A DNA stretch of 64,000 bases from Dolomedes plantarius (Eukaryota; Arthropoda; Arachnida; Araneae; Dolomedidae), in contig OU015501.1 of assembly GCA_907164885.2 (NCBI GenBank), positions 25,987,083 to 26,051,082 on the forward strand, given 5' to 3'. Under the pieces are notes generated by a model. The model made no database searches and had not been told where the DNA came from. It saw only the letters and a program-made list of their open reading frames with translations. Below, piece after piece: positions 22,801 through 35,119 of the stretch (position 1 is the stretch's first letter; every line of letters begins with the position of its first letter). The position numbers and the translations under genes were made by a program.

Positions 22801-23349
22801 CCAGATTCCGAGTTTGATCTTTTCATACGGACAAAAAGACAACTTCAAGTGGAATTTTGCACCGTTTGAAACAAAAAGAAATATTCTTAATCCACAAAGT
22901 TATGTACATTGCATTCATTAAGACGCAATGTAATAGAAAATTAATTTAAAAGGAAATTTGATATTTTCATCCTTTACCAGAAAATTTGTGTTACACTGTG
23001 CTTTACACAAAAGGAGTTTGACAATAAAAAATTGCGTGAAAAAAACCTGAAAACGGTATTTTACTCTTCTGTAAATGTTTTTACACAACGCTCTTAATAT
23101 GATAGTAGCAAAGCAAACATTTACTCGCAGTTTTCTTAAGACTTCAAAATAAAAGAAGGATTAGGACACATAAGTTTTATTTTTTTCATGTAAGATAAAA
23201 ATTAAACATAAATTAATACATGCAATAAACGCTGTTTTTTTAGCCAAGATATACGAAAATTACTAACCTGTTAATATTAATCGTATTGAAGTTATTGTTA
23301 AGGTTTAAAGGAAAAGAAGTAGTTTCAGTTCTTTTTTTCTCTTTTGACG
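22801..23349. other. Intergenic, no gene seen
   Basis: AT-rich, no ORF with features and no paired repeat found. Confidence 0.5.
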
Positions 23350-23769
23350 TTAAGGCATCTGGGTACTAACCATGTTGGATTCACTCATCTCAATTTTAAC
23401 CTATGGAGAAAATTTGTCCAAGGATTTCCGACTTGGATTTAAAGATTTTTTTTATAAAAATGGCACTCCGTAATAGAGAAAGAAATTTTACACCTTTGAG
23501 AATTTTTCGTTTTTTAAAAAATGCAAATAATATTTTAAAATTTAAATTATTTCGGGGAAAAATCTGGTATAGTGTGTTTTAAACACTCATAAATTCCTTT
23601 GGGGAACGAAATTTATGAAATGAATCCTGTTTAAAAGTTCAGACGATCTGAAAATACTATTTTTATTGGATTATCAGCATTTATGGAGCTGTAAATAGGA
23701 GACGATTTTTCTCCATAGGCTAACATTAAGGTGAGCGAATCCAATAGGGTTAGTACACAGCAGCCTTAA
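23350..23769. mobile_element. MITE flanked by TTAA, about 60 bp imperfect TIRs
   Basis: TTAA at 23350-23353 and 23766-23769 bracket a 412 bp insert. Its ends are inverted repeats: GGCATCTGGGTACTAACC on the left against GGCTGCTGTGTACTAACC on the inverted right, continuing through 'ttggattc-ctca' and 'cctatggagaaaa'. TTAA targets are the rule for piggyBac, so a piggyBac-type MITE is likely. It has no coding content. Confidence 0.75.
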
Positions 23770-24460
23770 CAATAACTTCAACAACAATAATATTAACATG
23801 TCAATAATTTTCTTTTACGTGGAAAGTTTTCTATTTCGAATGAAAACAAAATTGCAAAGATGAGGCATAATCACCCTTTCTGAATACCAAAACTAAAATA
23901 AATAACGTGAGTTCACTATCTACAAAAATTCTACTTGAGAGAAATGGAAAAAAAGAATAAATCCTTCATAAATATAATTCTCTTTGAGACTTTTTATGTT
24001 ACAATTCCAATTCAAAATTCAATAATATGTCTCAAATCCTTTTAAAATCACGAAATTAAAAATTATCAACCAAATGTATTGCACTCGATGATTTCGTTAC
24101 GATCTTATTCACATAACGTGCATGTGATATGTAAGATTATTGTTATATTGGTGTATGATTAAGTAGTAAGTGAATTTTAAATGAGGAAATCTTGCATGAT
24201 TTAATTTTACTGTCAGAAATTTAAGAAACATTTATTTATTTGAACAATCGTGCATTCTTAATTTCTTTTAATAAAATGCCTAAGTATGCTTCTTTAAAAA
24301 TAAGAGATTTTAATTTTGAGCATAGTGTAATAATTTTCTTTTAACTGTCCTCGTAAAGCAGCTGGGACAATATAAATATCGTTTTATTTAAAGCTTCTTA
24401 AGTTTCAAGCAGTTTCGATTAATTAACTTTAATTTTGCTATGGGGGATGTATTCGTAAAA
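23770..24460. other. Intergenic, no gene seen
   Basis: AT-rich DNA up to the Helitron. Nothing supported. Confidence 0.5.
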
Positions 24461-25472
24461 TCTATATATATAAAACGCGTAGGTATGCGGCACAAAAATC
24501 AGCGATATTTATACAGTCCGAATGGCAACGGATGGGACTACCAGATGTAAACATTAGCGGCCAACTGCGTGTGAGTAGCGGTTCGACGATAACACGTAAT
24601 TTGGTGCAATTTAATTGCCGTATTTTACACGTGAATAATTTTAATTTATTCTTTTGTACCATCGGTTTTTCTAAATGTATGTAAGAGGACAAACTTTTGA
24701 CAAAATATGTTTAGACCTATCAAATCCAGTGATTAGTCCTGGACAGTTGTATGTAGGTTTATCTAGAGTCTGTTCTTTTGCTTCTGTCACTGTAGTATCT
24801 CCTATTTCTGAAATACTCAACTATGTATATCAAGAAATTTGAGGAATATCATAGTAAAATATTAATAATTGCATTATAATATCTTAATAGTAAGTAAGAG
24901 TTAATTGTCTACACTTTTTTCAGTAGTACTTGATGAATTTTTACTCCATTTTATAAGTGAAGAAATTTTCCCAACAATTTTTTATTTGGTATGATTAAGT
25001 GTAGATGTCTGAATTTTGAACAATAAAACATATAGAGTGATGTAATCCACACTATATTTTAGTACTTTCTGAATTTTTTACTCCTTTTTTAGTGAAAAAT
25101 TTTTTCTCTAACAATTTCTTATTTGATGCAATGATAAAGTGTAGATATCTCAATTTTAAAAAAAATATTACATACAGAGAGGAATGTAATTTTTAAAATC
25201 TTTGTTGTTGGGTTTCTCAGTCTTATCTTTCACTCTGTTCTGAAGTAACGGAAATTCATATTTTTTTAATCCCAATGTTTTAGAATCTGCCTTATAGAGA
25301 ATTTTGCAATGATTATAAACTTTTTGGCTGAGATCGCACTACCACTTAACAACGTATATTTATGATGACAGGTAATAGTGACATTCCTTACATACGTTTC
25401 TTTCAGTTGAGTTGTTTTGCAAAAAAATATATATATAACTAAAAGCGACCATGCTGGTCGCGCAGCTGCTAG
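24461..25472 (+). mobile_element. Helitron with 3-prime hairpin and CTAG end
   Basis: The 5-prime end TCTATATATATAAAACGCG follows an A at 24460. The 3-prime end is a 7 bp hairpin, GCGACCA (25445-25451) with TGGTCGC (25455-25461), then 7 bases and CTAG (25469-25472), followed by T. A/T flanks, a TC start, a subterminal hairpin and a CTRR end are the defining Helitron signs. It contains a helicase remnant and, at about 24925-25190, a two-copy tandem repeat of about 135 bp. Confidence 0.9.
24675..24842 (+). pseudogene. C-terminal end of a Helitron Rep/helicase
   Basis: An in-frame stretch ends at TGA (24840-24842). It reads RGQTFDKICLDL, then SPGQLYVGLSRV, then SFASVTVVSP. This matches the last conserved helicase motif region of Helitron and Pif1-like helicases (GQT.. 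through Q.YV.LSR). Everything upstream of RGQTF is replaced by unrelated sequence, so the rolling-circle nuclease and most helicase motifs are deleted and the element is non-autonomous. Confidence 0.85.
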
Positions 25473-28400
25473 TATAATATAAAATAAAGGTTTTGTAATA
25501 CGGATAGTGAGCATGAAGAATTAGTAAAGATAGAAGAAGCAACTCATTTTGCTTTGAAAAACAACACGCAAGTTTTTTGGAGGTAGCTTACTTTTAACTT
25601 AATATTGGGAGGAATATTTCAAAGTAGGAGAGAGCTGGTGGTGAATATTTTTTCAGTTCTCTCTGTCTCAGAATATATTGCTCTGACTGCACGTCATCCA
25701 GGTACAATAAAATGATCTTTCACTGACTAAAAGGACTGGATGGCAAATATGAAACTACAACCCAAGTTGAAATGTGTTGTTATACGTCAAATGAGGAGAG
25801 CTCACATGAGGCACAGTCCTTCGAAAAATACTTAGCTGTTCAGCATTTACAAATAAATGTTCAAATTCCTAACTGATCACGTTTGTAAAATAGTTGTATT
25901 AACCACCCATAGTTTTTATTATATTATGGAATTGAATATTTGTTCATTGAGAGGCTCCCTTTACTTTACTCTGTAAAACTCGAAGATCTCAAGTGAAACA
26001 ACCGCGAGTGTATTGTGGTTGGGAAATATATATTGTCTGCCTTATAATTCCAAAGGGATCTCATCCAATTGAAATATTTCAAAAACAAACTAATATAAAA
26101 AGAAGTCGGACCCCCAATGCATACATTTCCTTGAAACATTGCTTCATGTCTGCGCAACCGTAGATATACTTTTGCGGGCAGCTTAACTTTGAAACTGATA
26201 ACTCTCCTTCCCCCATTCGCTTATCAACGCAATTGAATTTTCCATCATTCAGTTTCGAATTCGGACCATGGTCTTAAACTAGCGATAAAGGTTCATAGCC
26301 GAAAGCTTTTTCCCTCTCTACGCTGAAAAATTCGCATCGATTGTTTCTATTTTGTAGGTTTTTGGGGTGCATTCAAGAAGAGGAGGGAAAAGTAACGTGA
26401 GTGTCTTACAAACGAAACTCGCTTCGCTCCTTCTCCGCACCCTTCCTCCTCTACTCCCCCACAAAAAACCCCAAACCCTAGTCACGTCCATGAAATGCGC
26501 CTGAACACTGGAACACCGTCGGATGAAAATGGCAAAGGAGGATAACAAATATCTATTGATACGATTTCAGTTGCTTACGGTCATGTGACGACCTCTTTCA
26601 TCTCTCGAACGCTTATAACCACTATTAAAAAAGATAGAATAATGGAAGAAGAGAGCTCCACGTCTCTATCTCAATGTAATTTGGTGAATAACGAGTTTTG
26701 ATGATTATCAAATGTACATCTTACTAATTTAAATACACACTTTTATTAATAATCAACCATTTAATTGGTTATTTAATGTATAACATATTCCCTGACAGAT
26801 ATTTTGAGCAGGCTGATGTGGATTTTAAATTATGTACCATCTCATATATGCAAAATTTTTTAGTTATTAAAATACAAAATGCTGACAACTAGTAAATTAA
26901 TATGATTTTCAATTGAGAAACTTTAGATAGACTTTTTAATGGGAAAATATTTATTCAAGAATGGACAAATAATTTGGTATAATGTGCGAATTTCTGAATA
27001 TTAATATCACGCGTGTAACAAGGTATATGGTGATATAACAAGAAACATTTTTTGTCAAACTTATGGACATATTATAAATAATATTAAAGATTCTTACATA
27101 CTAAAATGAATAGTGATAATGCTCATTAAACACGTAATAATTAGATTTATTTAAATTAATATTTCGCTTTATTTTAGCGTTTAATTTTACACAGAATTTT
27201 AAATTACTAGGTTATAAAAATGCACCATAATTATACATTTCATTAAATCTCTGTAGTGACACATATGTTAAGATCTAAAATTGAGTACTTTAGAGGGGTT
27301 TAAAAAATATAGTATTTGAATTAAAATCTTACAGATTAACACATATAACGTATAAAAACACCTGGGGATTATAATAATGAAGTTAAAAGTATATACCATA
27401 GAAAAAGTTTCATCTGAAGTTCATCTGAAGTTTGCGCTTAGAAATAAGTTGGGGTGAGGTAGTGCTTTTGTAAAGGCTCCTCAGCCTAGAAACTTACAAA
27501 TACTTACAATACAAGAAGAATATTTCTATCTCAGAAACACTTTGTTATCACTAGTTTTTTTTGCTAATTAGTTTCTATTGCTCTGAAAATCTTGTAGATA
27601 AGTTACTGAACTTCCACTTTAAAGACAGTTCGAAAACTCTAACTCTGTGTCGTATAGAAGCTTATTTAGAATATAGATCTTTAAAATTCTCCAGGATACT
27701 GTATGTATTAAGACGAGGAAGCAGTGTACAAAGAAAAATCTTCAATCCTCAAGTAAGATGGAAAGTTTTCCTCTCAATATTTTTCTAATCACATATCAGC
27801 AGATGTACACTTTTGAATTATGGTTTTTGCATGTGACATAACTGTTTAAATAAAGAATGCATTGTTTGTTTTTAATTTAAATTTTTTCCACTATTAATTT
27901 TAAAAAGAATAATATTATTTATAAATTATCGGAAAATGACTGCGAGCAAAAATTATTATAGCCAAACTCAAAGATCGAAGATTTGCGAGGTCAACTTATG
28001 CACTGCCTTAAAGAGAAAAGGAACTCTCCGTCCCCCAGCAAATGCAAAAAATTTGGCCAGTCGGCACATTGCTCTTAATATGCAATACTAACATTCTTAA
28101 AAATTAAATTAAAATCACATTAAACATAACGAAGTCTACTTATTTATCATCATCTATCATAAAAACAATGAACTCTAAATTTCTCCCGACTGAAAGTCAG
28201 GCAGAAAGCGAACGAAAATCACAAAATGTACATGAATTTTTACAAAACTAACACTGGTCTTAAATTTAACGTATATCCATTCGAAATATATTAATACATC
28301 ACTAGAAACTAATTTATCTGAAACGTCATAAAGAGAATTTATCGATGACAATTCTTGGGGAATGATGAAACGAACATGCGAAAAGTGCCTTTTTTTACAT

Positions 28401-29131
28401 CTGTGAGTAAATTATCCATTTATGGCAAGTAGTTTGTGAATATTGCTAGATATATGAAAAAGTAATAGCTAGCTATCCGAAAGGAAAAAATATATTGGAA
28501 GAGGTTAAAAGTATATACATAATGAATGCAAAAATATAACTGCTTTTTTAAATAAATAATTCTTCAGTTAGAAAAAAAATTACTTCGAGGTTTTTTTCTA
28601 TTTCCTGTATGAAAATACCGAGGTTGTAATCATTTTGATAATTGAAAAATTAAAAAGGGTCAGCTAAGAAGTAATGAAAAACCTGGAGTTAATTTTACTT
28701 TTAATGTTAAGATATCTTATGGATCTACATCAAAATGCTCCCAGAAGTGTGATTATTTTAAACATCCATATCTAGGTTAGAAAAATATAAACAAGTATAT
28801 CGAGCGTAGGTGCTTTGGTTTGTATTATGGCATTTGATTATATTCTTATTTTAAATACATATATGTGGATTCGGTCAAATAATTATATATATATATATAT
28901 ATATTTGATGATTTTTATTGGCATATCCCACTCTGATTCCCAAAATTTATATTATTCAGTGCAAAATTAATTATTGTGTTATTAATATAATTTTAATAAT
29001 GCTGGCCTAAAAACCATAGTGATAAAAATATTTAAGCTTTTTTACTCACTAACTCACCATAGAAGTCAGCTGAGCTGGGGAAACAGCAGAAAAATGGCAA
29101 GTTGTCAGAGAAACACTTCATACACATGCTA
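25473..29131. other. AT-rich intergenic, no gene seen
   Basis: Long stretch without a supported gene. A less AT-rich patch at about 26370-26500 has a 76-codon minus-strand frame (26548-26318) without family features. A short (AT)n lies at 28886-28904. A local duplication 'ttcatctgaag' occurs at 27408-27430. Confidence 0.5.
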
Positions 29132-29157
29132 TATCCATCTATCTATCTATCTATCTA

Positions 29158-29231
<74 letters not shown>
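29132..29231. repeat. (TATC)n-(TA)n microsatellite, left part of the element pile-up
   Basis: (ATCT) units at 29137-29160 pass into a long pure TA tract. The complementary end (TA then GATA units) appears at 36773-36790 after at least five insertions, so the two are probably halves of one locus. Confidence 0.95.
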
Positions 29232-29937
<706 letters not shown>

Positions 29938-30741
29938 TGTAAGAATCCGTTACGACCTTTCCGAATAAATCACCCAGACAGCCGGACCTCCCACAGCAGG
30001 TGACCTGCGAACAGTTCTATAGGTCAGCGTCAAGGTGTCTGGAAGCACAGAAGGGGGTTGCTCCTATCTGCCACACCTGGGAGGACGTAAACTAATGAAT
30101 ATTTCGACGTGAACTAATGATTTTCAGATCAGCTGATTTATAAGAGCCGACTACATGGTTTCGTTGTCAAGCGAATCACAGCCAACGGACATGATGTCAC
30201 AAATTGTGCCAGCCAACCTAAACATTTGCAGTCACGTGACTGGAAGCACGAGTGCCAACGCCGGGAGAAAAAATCCAGTTTTTTTAGCAGACTTGGTCGA
30301 GACTCTCATCTAGAGAACACCTTTCGTCTAAGTTGCCCTGGAGCGACCGACTTCATCCTGAACTTTAATTTTCAGAGCAGCCCGCTCGAAGCTTCTAGTC
30401 AACTAATACTTCACCCTGAAGTATAGCTATCTCAGAGCATCCTGCTCTACAGGCTTCTGTTAGCACGTTACTTTATCAAGAAGTTGTTTTTGTATTTTCA
30501 GAGCTGTATGCTCTAGAGGCTGTGTACCGACCTTCTAGTTCCGTTGTGAATTTACTTGCCGACATCTTATCATCGAAATTATTTGGCTATTACGAAGGCC
30601 AGTTCCCTCTACGTCTAGAGGTAGATCAACACATTTCTAATTAGTGTAAAAAGTTTCCGACTTAAATTTAATAAAACTGTATTTTAATGTAGTAGACTGA
30701 CTCTGAACATTTTTAGCTACCCGGAGTCTGAAGTTATCACA
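29938..30741 (+). mobile_element. Solo LTR (804 bp)
   Basis: It starts TGTAAGAATCCG and ends GTTATCACA, with ATAT on both sides (not diagnostic inside a TA tract). Expected LTR signals run in order: TATA-like 'gatttataagagc' near 30140 and AATAAA at about 30670, giving plus orientation. CAGAGC..GCTC motifs occur three times (about 30373, 30433, 30499), about 60 bases apart. No gag or pol adjoins, so it is most easily a solo LTR left by recombination. Superfamily not determined. Confidence 0.7.
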
Positions 30742-31497
30742 ATATATATACATATATATATAGTCCAGTCAATTTGTGCTCAAAAGGGGCCCTCGAGGGA
30801 AAATTTTGGGGTAGTTTTGATTTCTTCCATTTTATATGTTTTTTGGGGTGCTGAATCCGAATCTGAGGTTTGTTAACAAAATTTCGTGACGCAACATTGA
30901 AAAAAATGCAAAAAAAGGTAAAAATTTTCAATTTTTGGCGGTTTTTTGCTTATAACCCGGAAACTATCAACTTTTCGTATATAACCCAATTTATCAAAAT
31001 TAAAGTACATAAAATTTCCTACAAATTTCACTATTTAGGTTTCTTTCTCCGACGGACCGTTTGGGCTCAAGCGCTATTTGAAAATTGGCGTATTTCGGCT
31101 ATCTCCACAAAAACCCACTTTTTCCACTCCAAAATTCTAATTTATTATTAATGGCTGTCAATTAGTGAATTCCTCCCAGTTCTCTGCACATACCTTATTT
31201 AGATCGTATATGTAGAGGTACAGGTAATTTTTTCAAAAATAAAATAATGTTCAAGTTATTTAAAGAAGTCCGAAATTGTACAAATTGGTTGTAATTGTTA
31301 CAAAAAACTTGAAATTCCAAAGAAAAATCTTGAAAAATTATTACATTTTATTATATTGTATTACAATACATATGATCATATATTACATTATTATATGAGC
31401 CGGTGTCGTTTAGAGGGTCCTGGCTGAGGTTCTTCGAAGGCGGCGAGTCCTGGCACAGGTTCGGGTTGTTCTGTCGTCAGAGTCGGGGCTTGTTCAT

Positions 31498-31593
31498 CTG
31501 GAAAATGAAAGAGGTGGTGCGAAAACAACAACTTGTGATCATATCTTAAGGAGAGATGAGTGATTACGAAATAGATTGTGAGATTAGACATAC
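31498..31593 (-). other. Predicted 96 bp intron in the transposon gene
   Basis: On the minus strand the donor GAAG|GTATGT and acceptor TTTTCCAG|ATGAAC fit arthropod splice consensus. Coding-like sequence lies on both sides; the exon before ends at 31594 and the next starts at 31497. The intron is not needed to keep the frame open, so its use is inference. Confidence 0.55.
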
Positions 31594-31686
31594 CTTCCGC
31601 ATCATGTAAGCGTATTTCTTCAGTCTGTTCTTCAGTCTGTACCCATGAAGTGAAAGGTGCTGTATCCGTCGATTGTATGTACATTA

Positions 31687-32070
31687 AAATCAGCATTATC
31701 GTACACCTGCTGGGAAAAGCATGGCTGGTTAACTTTCAGCGGATCGCTGCTGACAGCTGATGCTTTCAGGCGGACAGCCTCTATGTAAGTCGAACAAAAT
31801 CCCAATGAGGAAACCACATCGACTAATTTCCTTGAGCCGTACTTCTTGTACATTCGCAATCAGCATTACGATAAATCAGCAGTACGATAAATCAGCAGTA
31901 CGATAAATCAGCATTATCGTACACCTGCAGGGAAAAGCATGGCTGGTTAACTTTCAGCGGATCGCTGCTGACAGCTGATGCTTTCAGGCGGACAGCCTCT
32001 ATGTAAGTCGAACAAAATCCCAATGAGGAAACCACATCGACTAATTTCCTTGAGCCGTACTTCTTGTACA
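31687..32070. repeat. 166 bp duplication linked by 16 bp tandem units
   Basis: 31687-31852 and 31905-32070 differ at one base (CCTGCTGGG against CCTGCAGGG). Between and overlapping them, four 16 bp units (31858-31921) of the form AATCAGCA-TACGATA occur. The duplication lies in the coding region of the transposon gene and repeats the segment from YKKYGSRK to YDNAD. It is very recent by its identity. Confidence 0.95.
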
Positions 32071-32108
32071 GAAACACTGCCAACCCTACGAGGACTGGTG
32101 AAACGAAT

Positions 32109-33190
32109 TGTAGCGAACTGAGGTTCGTAGTGTCAACCAGTAGATGATTTAAACACACCAGGTATACATCACTCATTACATAAACAAAACAAATGCAATT
32201 TATTAATAAAATTGATGATGATGAGATATGTACACTGCACAGATGTAAGATGAACTTCGTAACTGAGGTAATCACACTCGATTTAATCGGCGTGGGGCGG
32301 AGTAAGAACACAGAAGTCCGCTAGGCTAGCAGAACTGGCTCTGCTTCAATGATGAAGAAACGGCACTTCTCCTGACGGGAAAGGGCTCCCCAATAATATC
32401 AACGGCGGTGATCACTGCACGCACCCGGTAGCGATGAAAATATTAAATTAAGGAGAAAGGACTCCTCACTGGAAAATAAGGTAGCAAAGGCTCCTTCCAC
32501 GAAGACTGGTCTCCGACAAATTAGTGGAGTATGTTTACTCCTGCAGGAACTAGATCGTCGCTGCAAACAGTCACAAGGGACTCTGAACCGGTAAGGGCGG
32601 CAAACCCGGCTGCTCTTAGAACTGGATCCGCTACGTGTCAGGAACTAAAAGACGCAAGCCACGACTGAGGGGTCCATTCTCTTTGTATAGAAGACCTCCA
32701 CCGGATATTGCATCACTCTCCAGAAAGTCGAACGATCTAGAACAAGTGAGCAACGGAAATGGGTTTCCTGGGGCGATAATGAAATATTTTCCCCGGGTCT
32801 AAAGCGGCCGCCTTTTTAGTTTGTCCTCCAAGCCACTTCAAAGAGTCTCAAAGGGCCGCTTCGGTAAAATGCGAAAGGCACGAGTCCTTTTGTTTAGGCA
32901 CGCGACGCCTCCAGGATGCTGCTTAACAATTGATAGTTCATGAATGAAAGCACCTGGGGGTCTCCTGTCATTTATAACTAACATCAGCGGTGTCACTCGG
33001 TGGCGATGACTAAATCAAGAAAAATGACCATGTCCCCTAAGGTTCTGTGGAACAAGTCTATCGGATGAACAAAAGGAAAATTGCCGTCAGCATATTTCCA
33101 CCTAAGTCGTCGGAAATCTTTTGATGGGTCTCAGGCCGAGATAGAAGAATTTCTTTTGTTAACGGAGAGGTTGAAATGCAATACTCTACA
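32109..33190 (-). mobile_element. Solo LTR (1082 bp) inside the transposon gene
   Basis: The ends are TGTAG...CTACA, flanked by perfect 4 bp duplications GAAT at 32105-32108 and 33191-33194. Removing the insert and one GAAT leaves the host gene's frame continuous, which fixes both borders. The segment is clearly GC-richer than its surroundings. AATAAA near 32197 on the minus strand, about 90 bases from that strand's LTR end, suggests U3-R-U5 order on minus. A plus-strand AATAAA nearby leaves some doubt. Gypsy- or BEL-type by the 4 bp duplication. Confidence 0.85.
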
Positions 33191-35119
33191 GAATGATCTG
33201 GGCCTCACTGCTGCTACAAGACTATGAGCCAGTGCTGTGTTCTTCTTCTTCCACATATTATGGTCCCCACGTTTTTTGTTTAGTACAACTGCTTCCATAA
33301 ATCCACGGAGACTTTCAGGAATGAGTTCCTCATTTCCTTCCAAAAATTTATCAGGTGAGGGGTACTGTGCTGTCTCATAAACCTGGCTCCTGATATCCTC
33401 AACAACAATTGCAGCAGCCGTCTTAATAATCCGGAGTCTTTCCTCTTGTTCTTTTTTTAACGCCTGCTGGTACCAAGCATCATTTAAAATTTTATACCCT
33501 GTGTTTCTGAAACATACTACCAGCATCTTGTTTGGAGAACAGGTCATTATTATATCGCTTCCATATTTTTTGAGTAGATGAGCTTTAACTGTCTTTATGT
33601 CAGGACGATAATCACCCTTCATTTGGTCCACCAACTCGTCTAGCGTAAACTGACATTCTCCATCACTATTCTCAAGATAAGTGTAGACATATTCCATTGC
33701 TGCTTCAACATGATTGGCGAATGGACCCCTTTTTCTCTTCTCTTGAATTTTTGGGCGATTGTACAATTTTCTCATGCATAAACTATGATACTGACAATCA
33801 GAAACCACCAAGTCTGAGACAGGCAGAAGACGTTTGATTATGGCTTGTCCATACTCATCACCACGTTCTTCTGCCCTTTTTATGATAGTTTCCTTGACTT
33901 TCAAAATTCGAACCTGATACACAATATTACGATTGGTTTTCTTTTTTCTTTGTTGTTCTATAAAGTCAGGTGTTATGACGAGGCCACACATAAAACAATG
34001 AGTTTTGAAATTGAAATGCGCTTCAGTAGAACGTCTTTTGACTTGCTCTCTACCCTGTTCCGCCTTCTTCAAATGCGCTGCAATCATTCTTTTATTAATG
34101 TAGTTTGTGCGACATCGCTCATGAACATCAACTGCAGATTTTTCACGTAGCTGAACATGCTCACCATCCTTCCTCTTCTTTCTTGACTCGATAAACGTTT
34201 TCAAACCTCTTTGCCGCACCGTTATCACCTTCTCTACGTTATTATCCAGCACTTCATCACAAATAAAACACACATTTGAAGCCATTTTTAACACTACGCG
34301 TAAATATAACTTTTGAATCGTGTTGTCGTTGGATTCTAACACTGAACTATTTGCTTCCTTCGCACTGCCACTGGTAGGAATCGGATGGCCGGTGTTTTTA
34401 TTTTTTGTTTTTTTTTTTGGAGGGGGGAGGGAAGGAAACCTCGTGAACAATATGAAGGGACTTGAGACTGGGTCAACACCCCTATATCGGATATAGGGGG
34501 TGTTGATTGGGTACGCATGTACACGGTGACGTAGTTGGCCTTGAGTCGTCTGTGAAGGAATCGAATAGAAGGAAAGAGGGATTTTAAACCAAACGAGGCA
34601 GTTATAAAATCATTTGGTGAGGCTCGCCGAGAATAAATAACATGAAAAGACGTACAAGACGGAATTATATTTGCACAGAATTTAAATATAATGTGATTTT
34701 GAAAATCCTACATTGTATTGGATGGAGGAATTAAATGACAGCCTTTAATGATAAGTTTTGGAGTGTAAAAAGTGGGATTTTGCGGAGCCAGCCGAAATAC
34801 GCCAATTTTCAAATAGCGCTTGAGCCCAAACGGTCCGTCGGAGAAAAAACCTAAATAGTGAAATTTGTAGGAAATTTTATGTACTTTAATTTTGATAAAT
34901 TTGGTTATATACGAAAAGTTGATAGTTTCCGAGTTATAAGCAAAAAACCGCCAAAAAATGAAAATTTTTACCTTTTTTTGCATTTTCTTCAATGTTGCGT
35001 CACGAAATTTTGTTAACAAACCTCAGATTCGGATTCAGCACCCCAAAAAACATATAAAATGGAAGAAATCAAAACTACCCCAAAATTTGACTGGACTAAT
35101 ATATATATATATATATATA

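Larger units (their letters stand above)
31391..34285 (-). pseudogene. Zinc-binding transposon protein, interrupted and internally deleted
   Basis: The ATG at 34285 opens MASNVCFICDEVL. The N-terminal part has two similar Cys/His modules: CFIC followed by HERCRTNY, and CFMCGL followed by CQYHSLCMRKLY. A helical region follows to the codons for AVRPRSF, where a solo LTR (32109-33190) is inserted. The same frame resumes at once on the far side (VSPVLVGLAVFLYKKYGS). A later block DNADFNVHTIDGYSTFHFMG resembles a motif common in large uncharacterised metazoan transposon proteins. A 166 bp piece is duplicated, and the region after that motif is missing. A spliceable intron (31593-31498) precedes a short Pro/Glu-rich C-terminus ending SKRHRLI. 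Function unknown; probably the element's transposition protein. Confidence 0.7.
30761..35098 (-). mobile_element. Long-TIR DNA transposon of uncertain superfamily (4.3 kb)
   Basis: Inverted repeats at about 30761-31170 and 34722-35098 share ends reading TAGTCCAGTCAA, then 'ttttggggtagttttgattt' and 'acaaaatttcgtgacgcaac'. The right copy lacks about 27 bp near its outer end. TA microsatellite DNA flanks both sides. One gene lies inside on the minus strand, interrupted by a 1082 bp solo LTR; without it the element is about 3.25 kb. The gene has Cys/His pairs but no DDE domain that I can recognise. Confidence 0.8.

Noticed and set aside
26318..26548. 76-codon minus-strand ORF in a GC-richer patch as a first exon
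   Set aside because: No start context, splice donor, domain or conserved motif could be supported.
32330..33130. Host gene or rDNA fragment, because of the higher GC
   Set aside because: The TGTAG...CTACA ends and GAAT duplications define it as an LTR. No rRNA-like core is recognisable.
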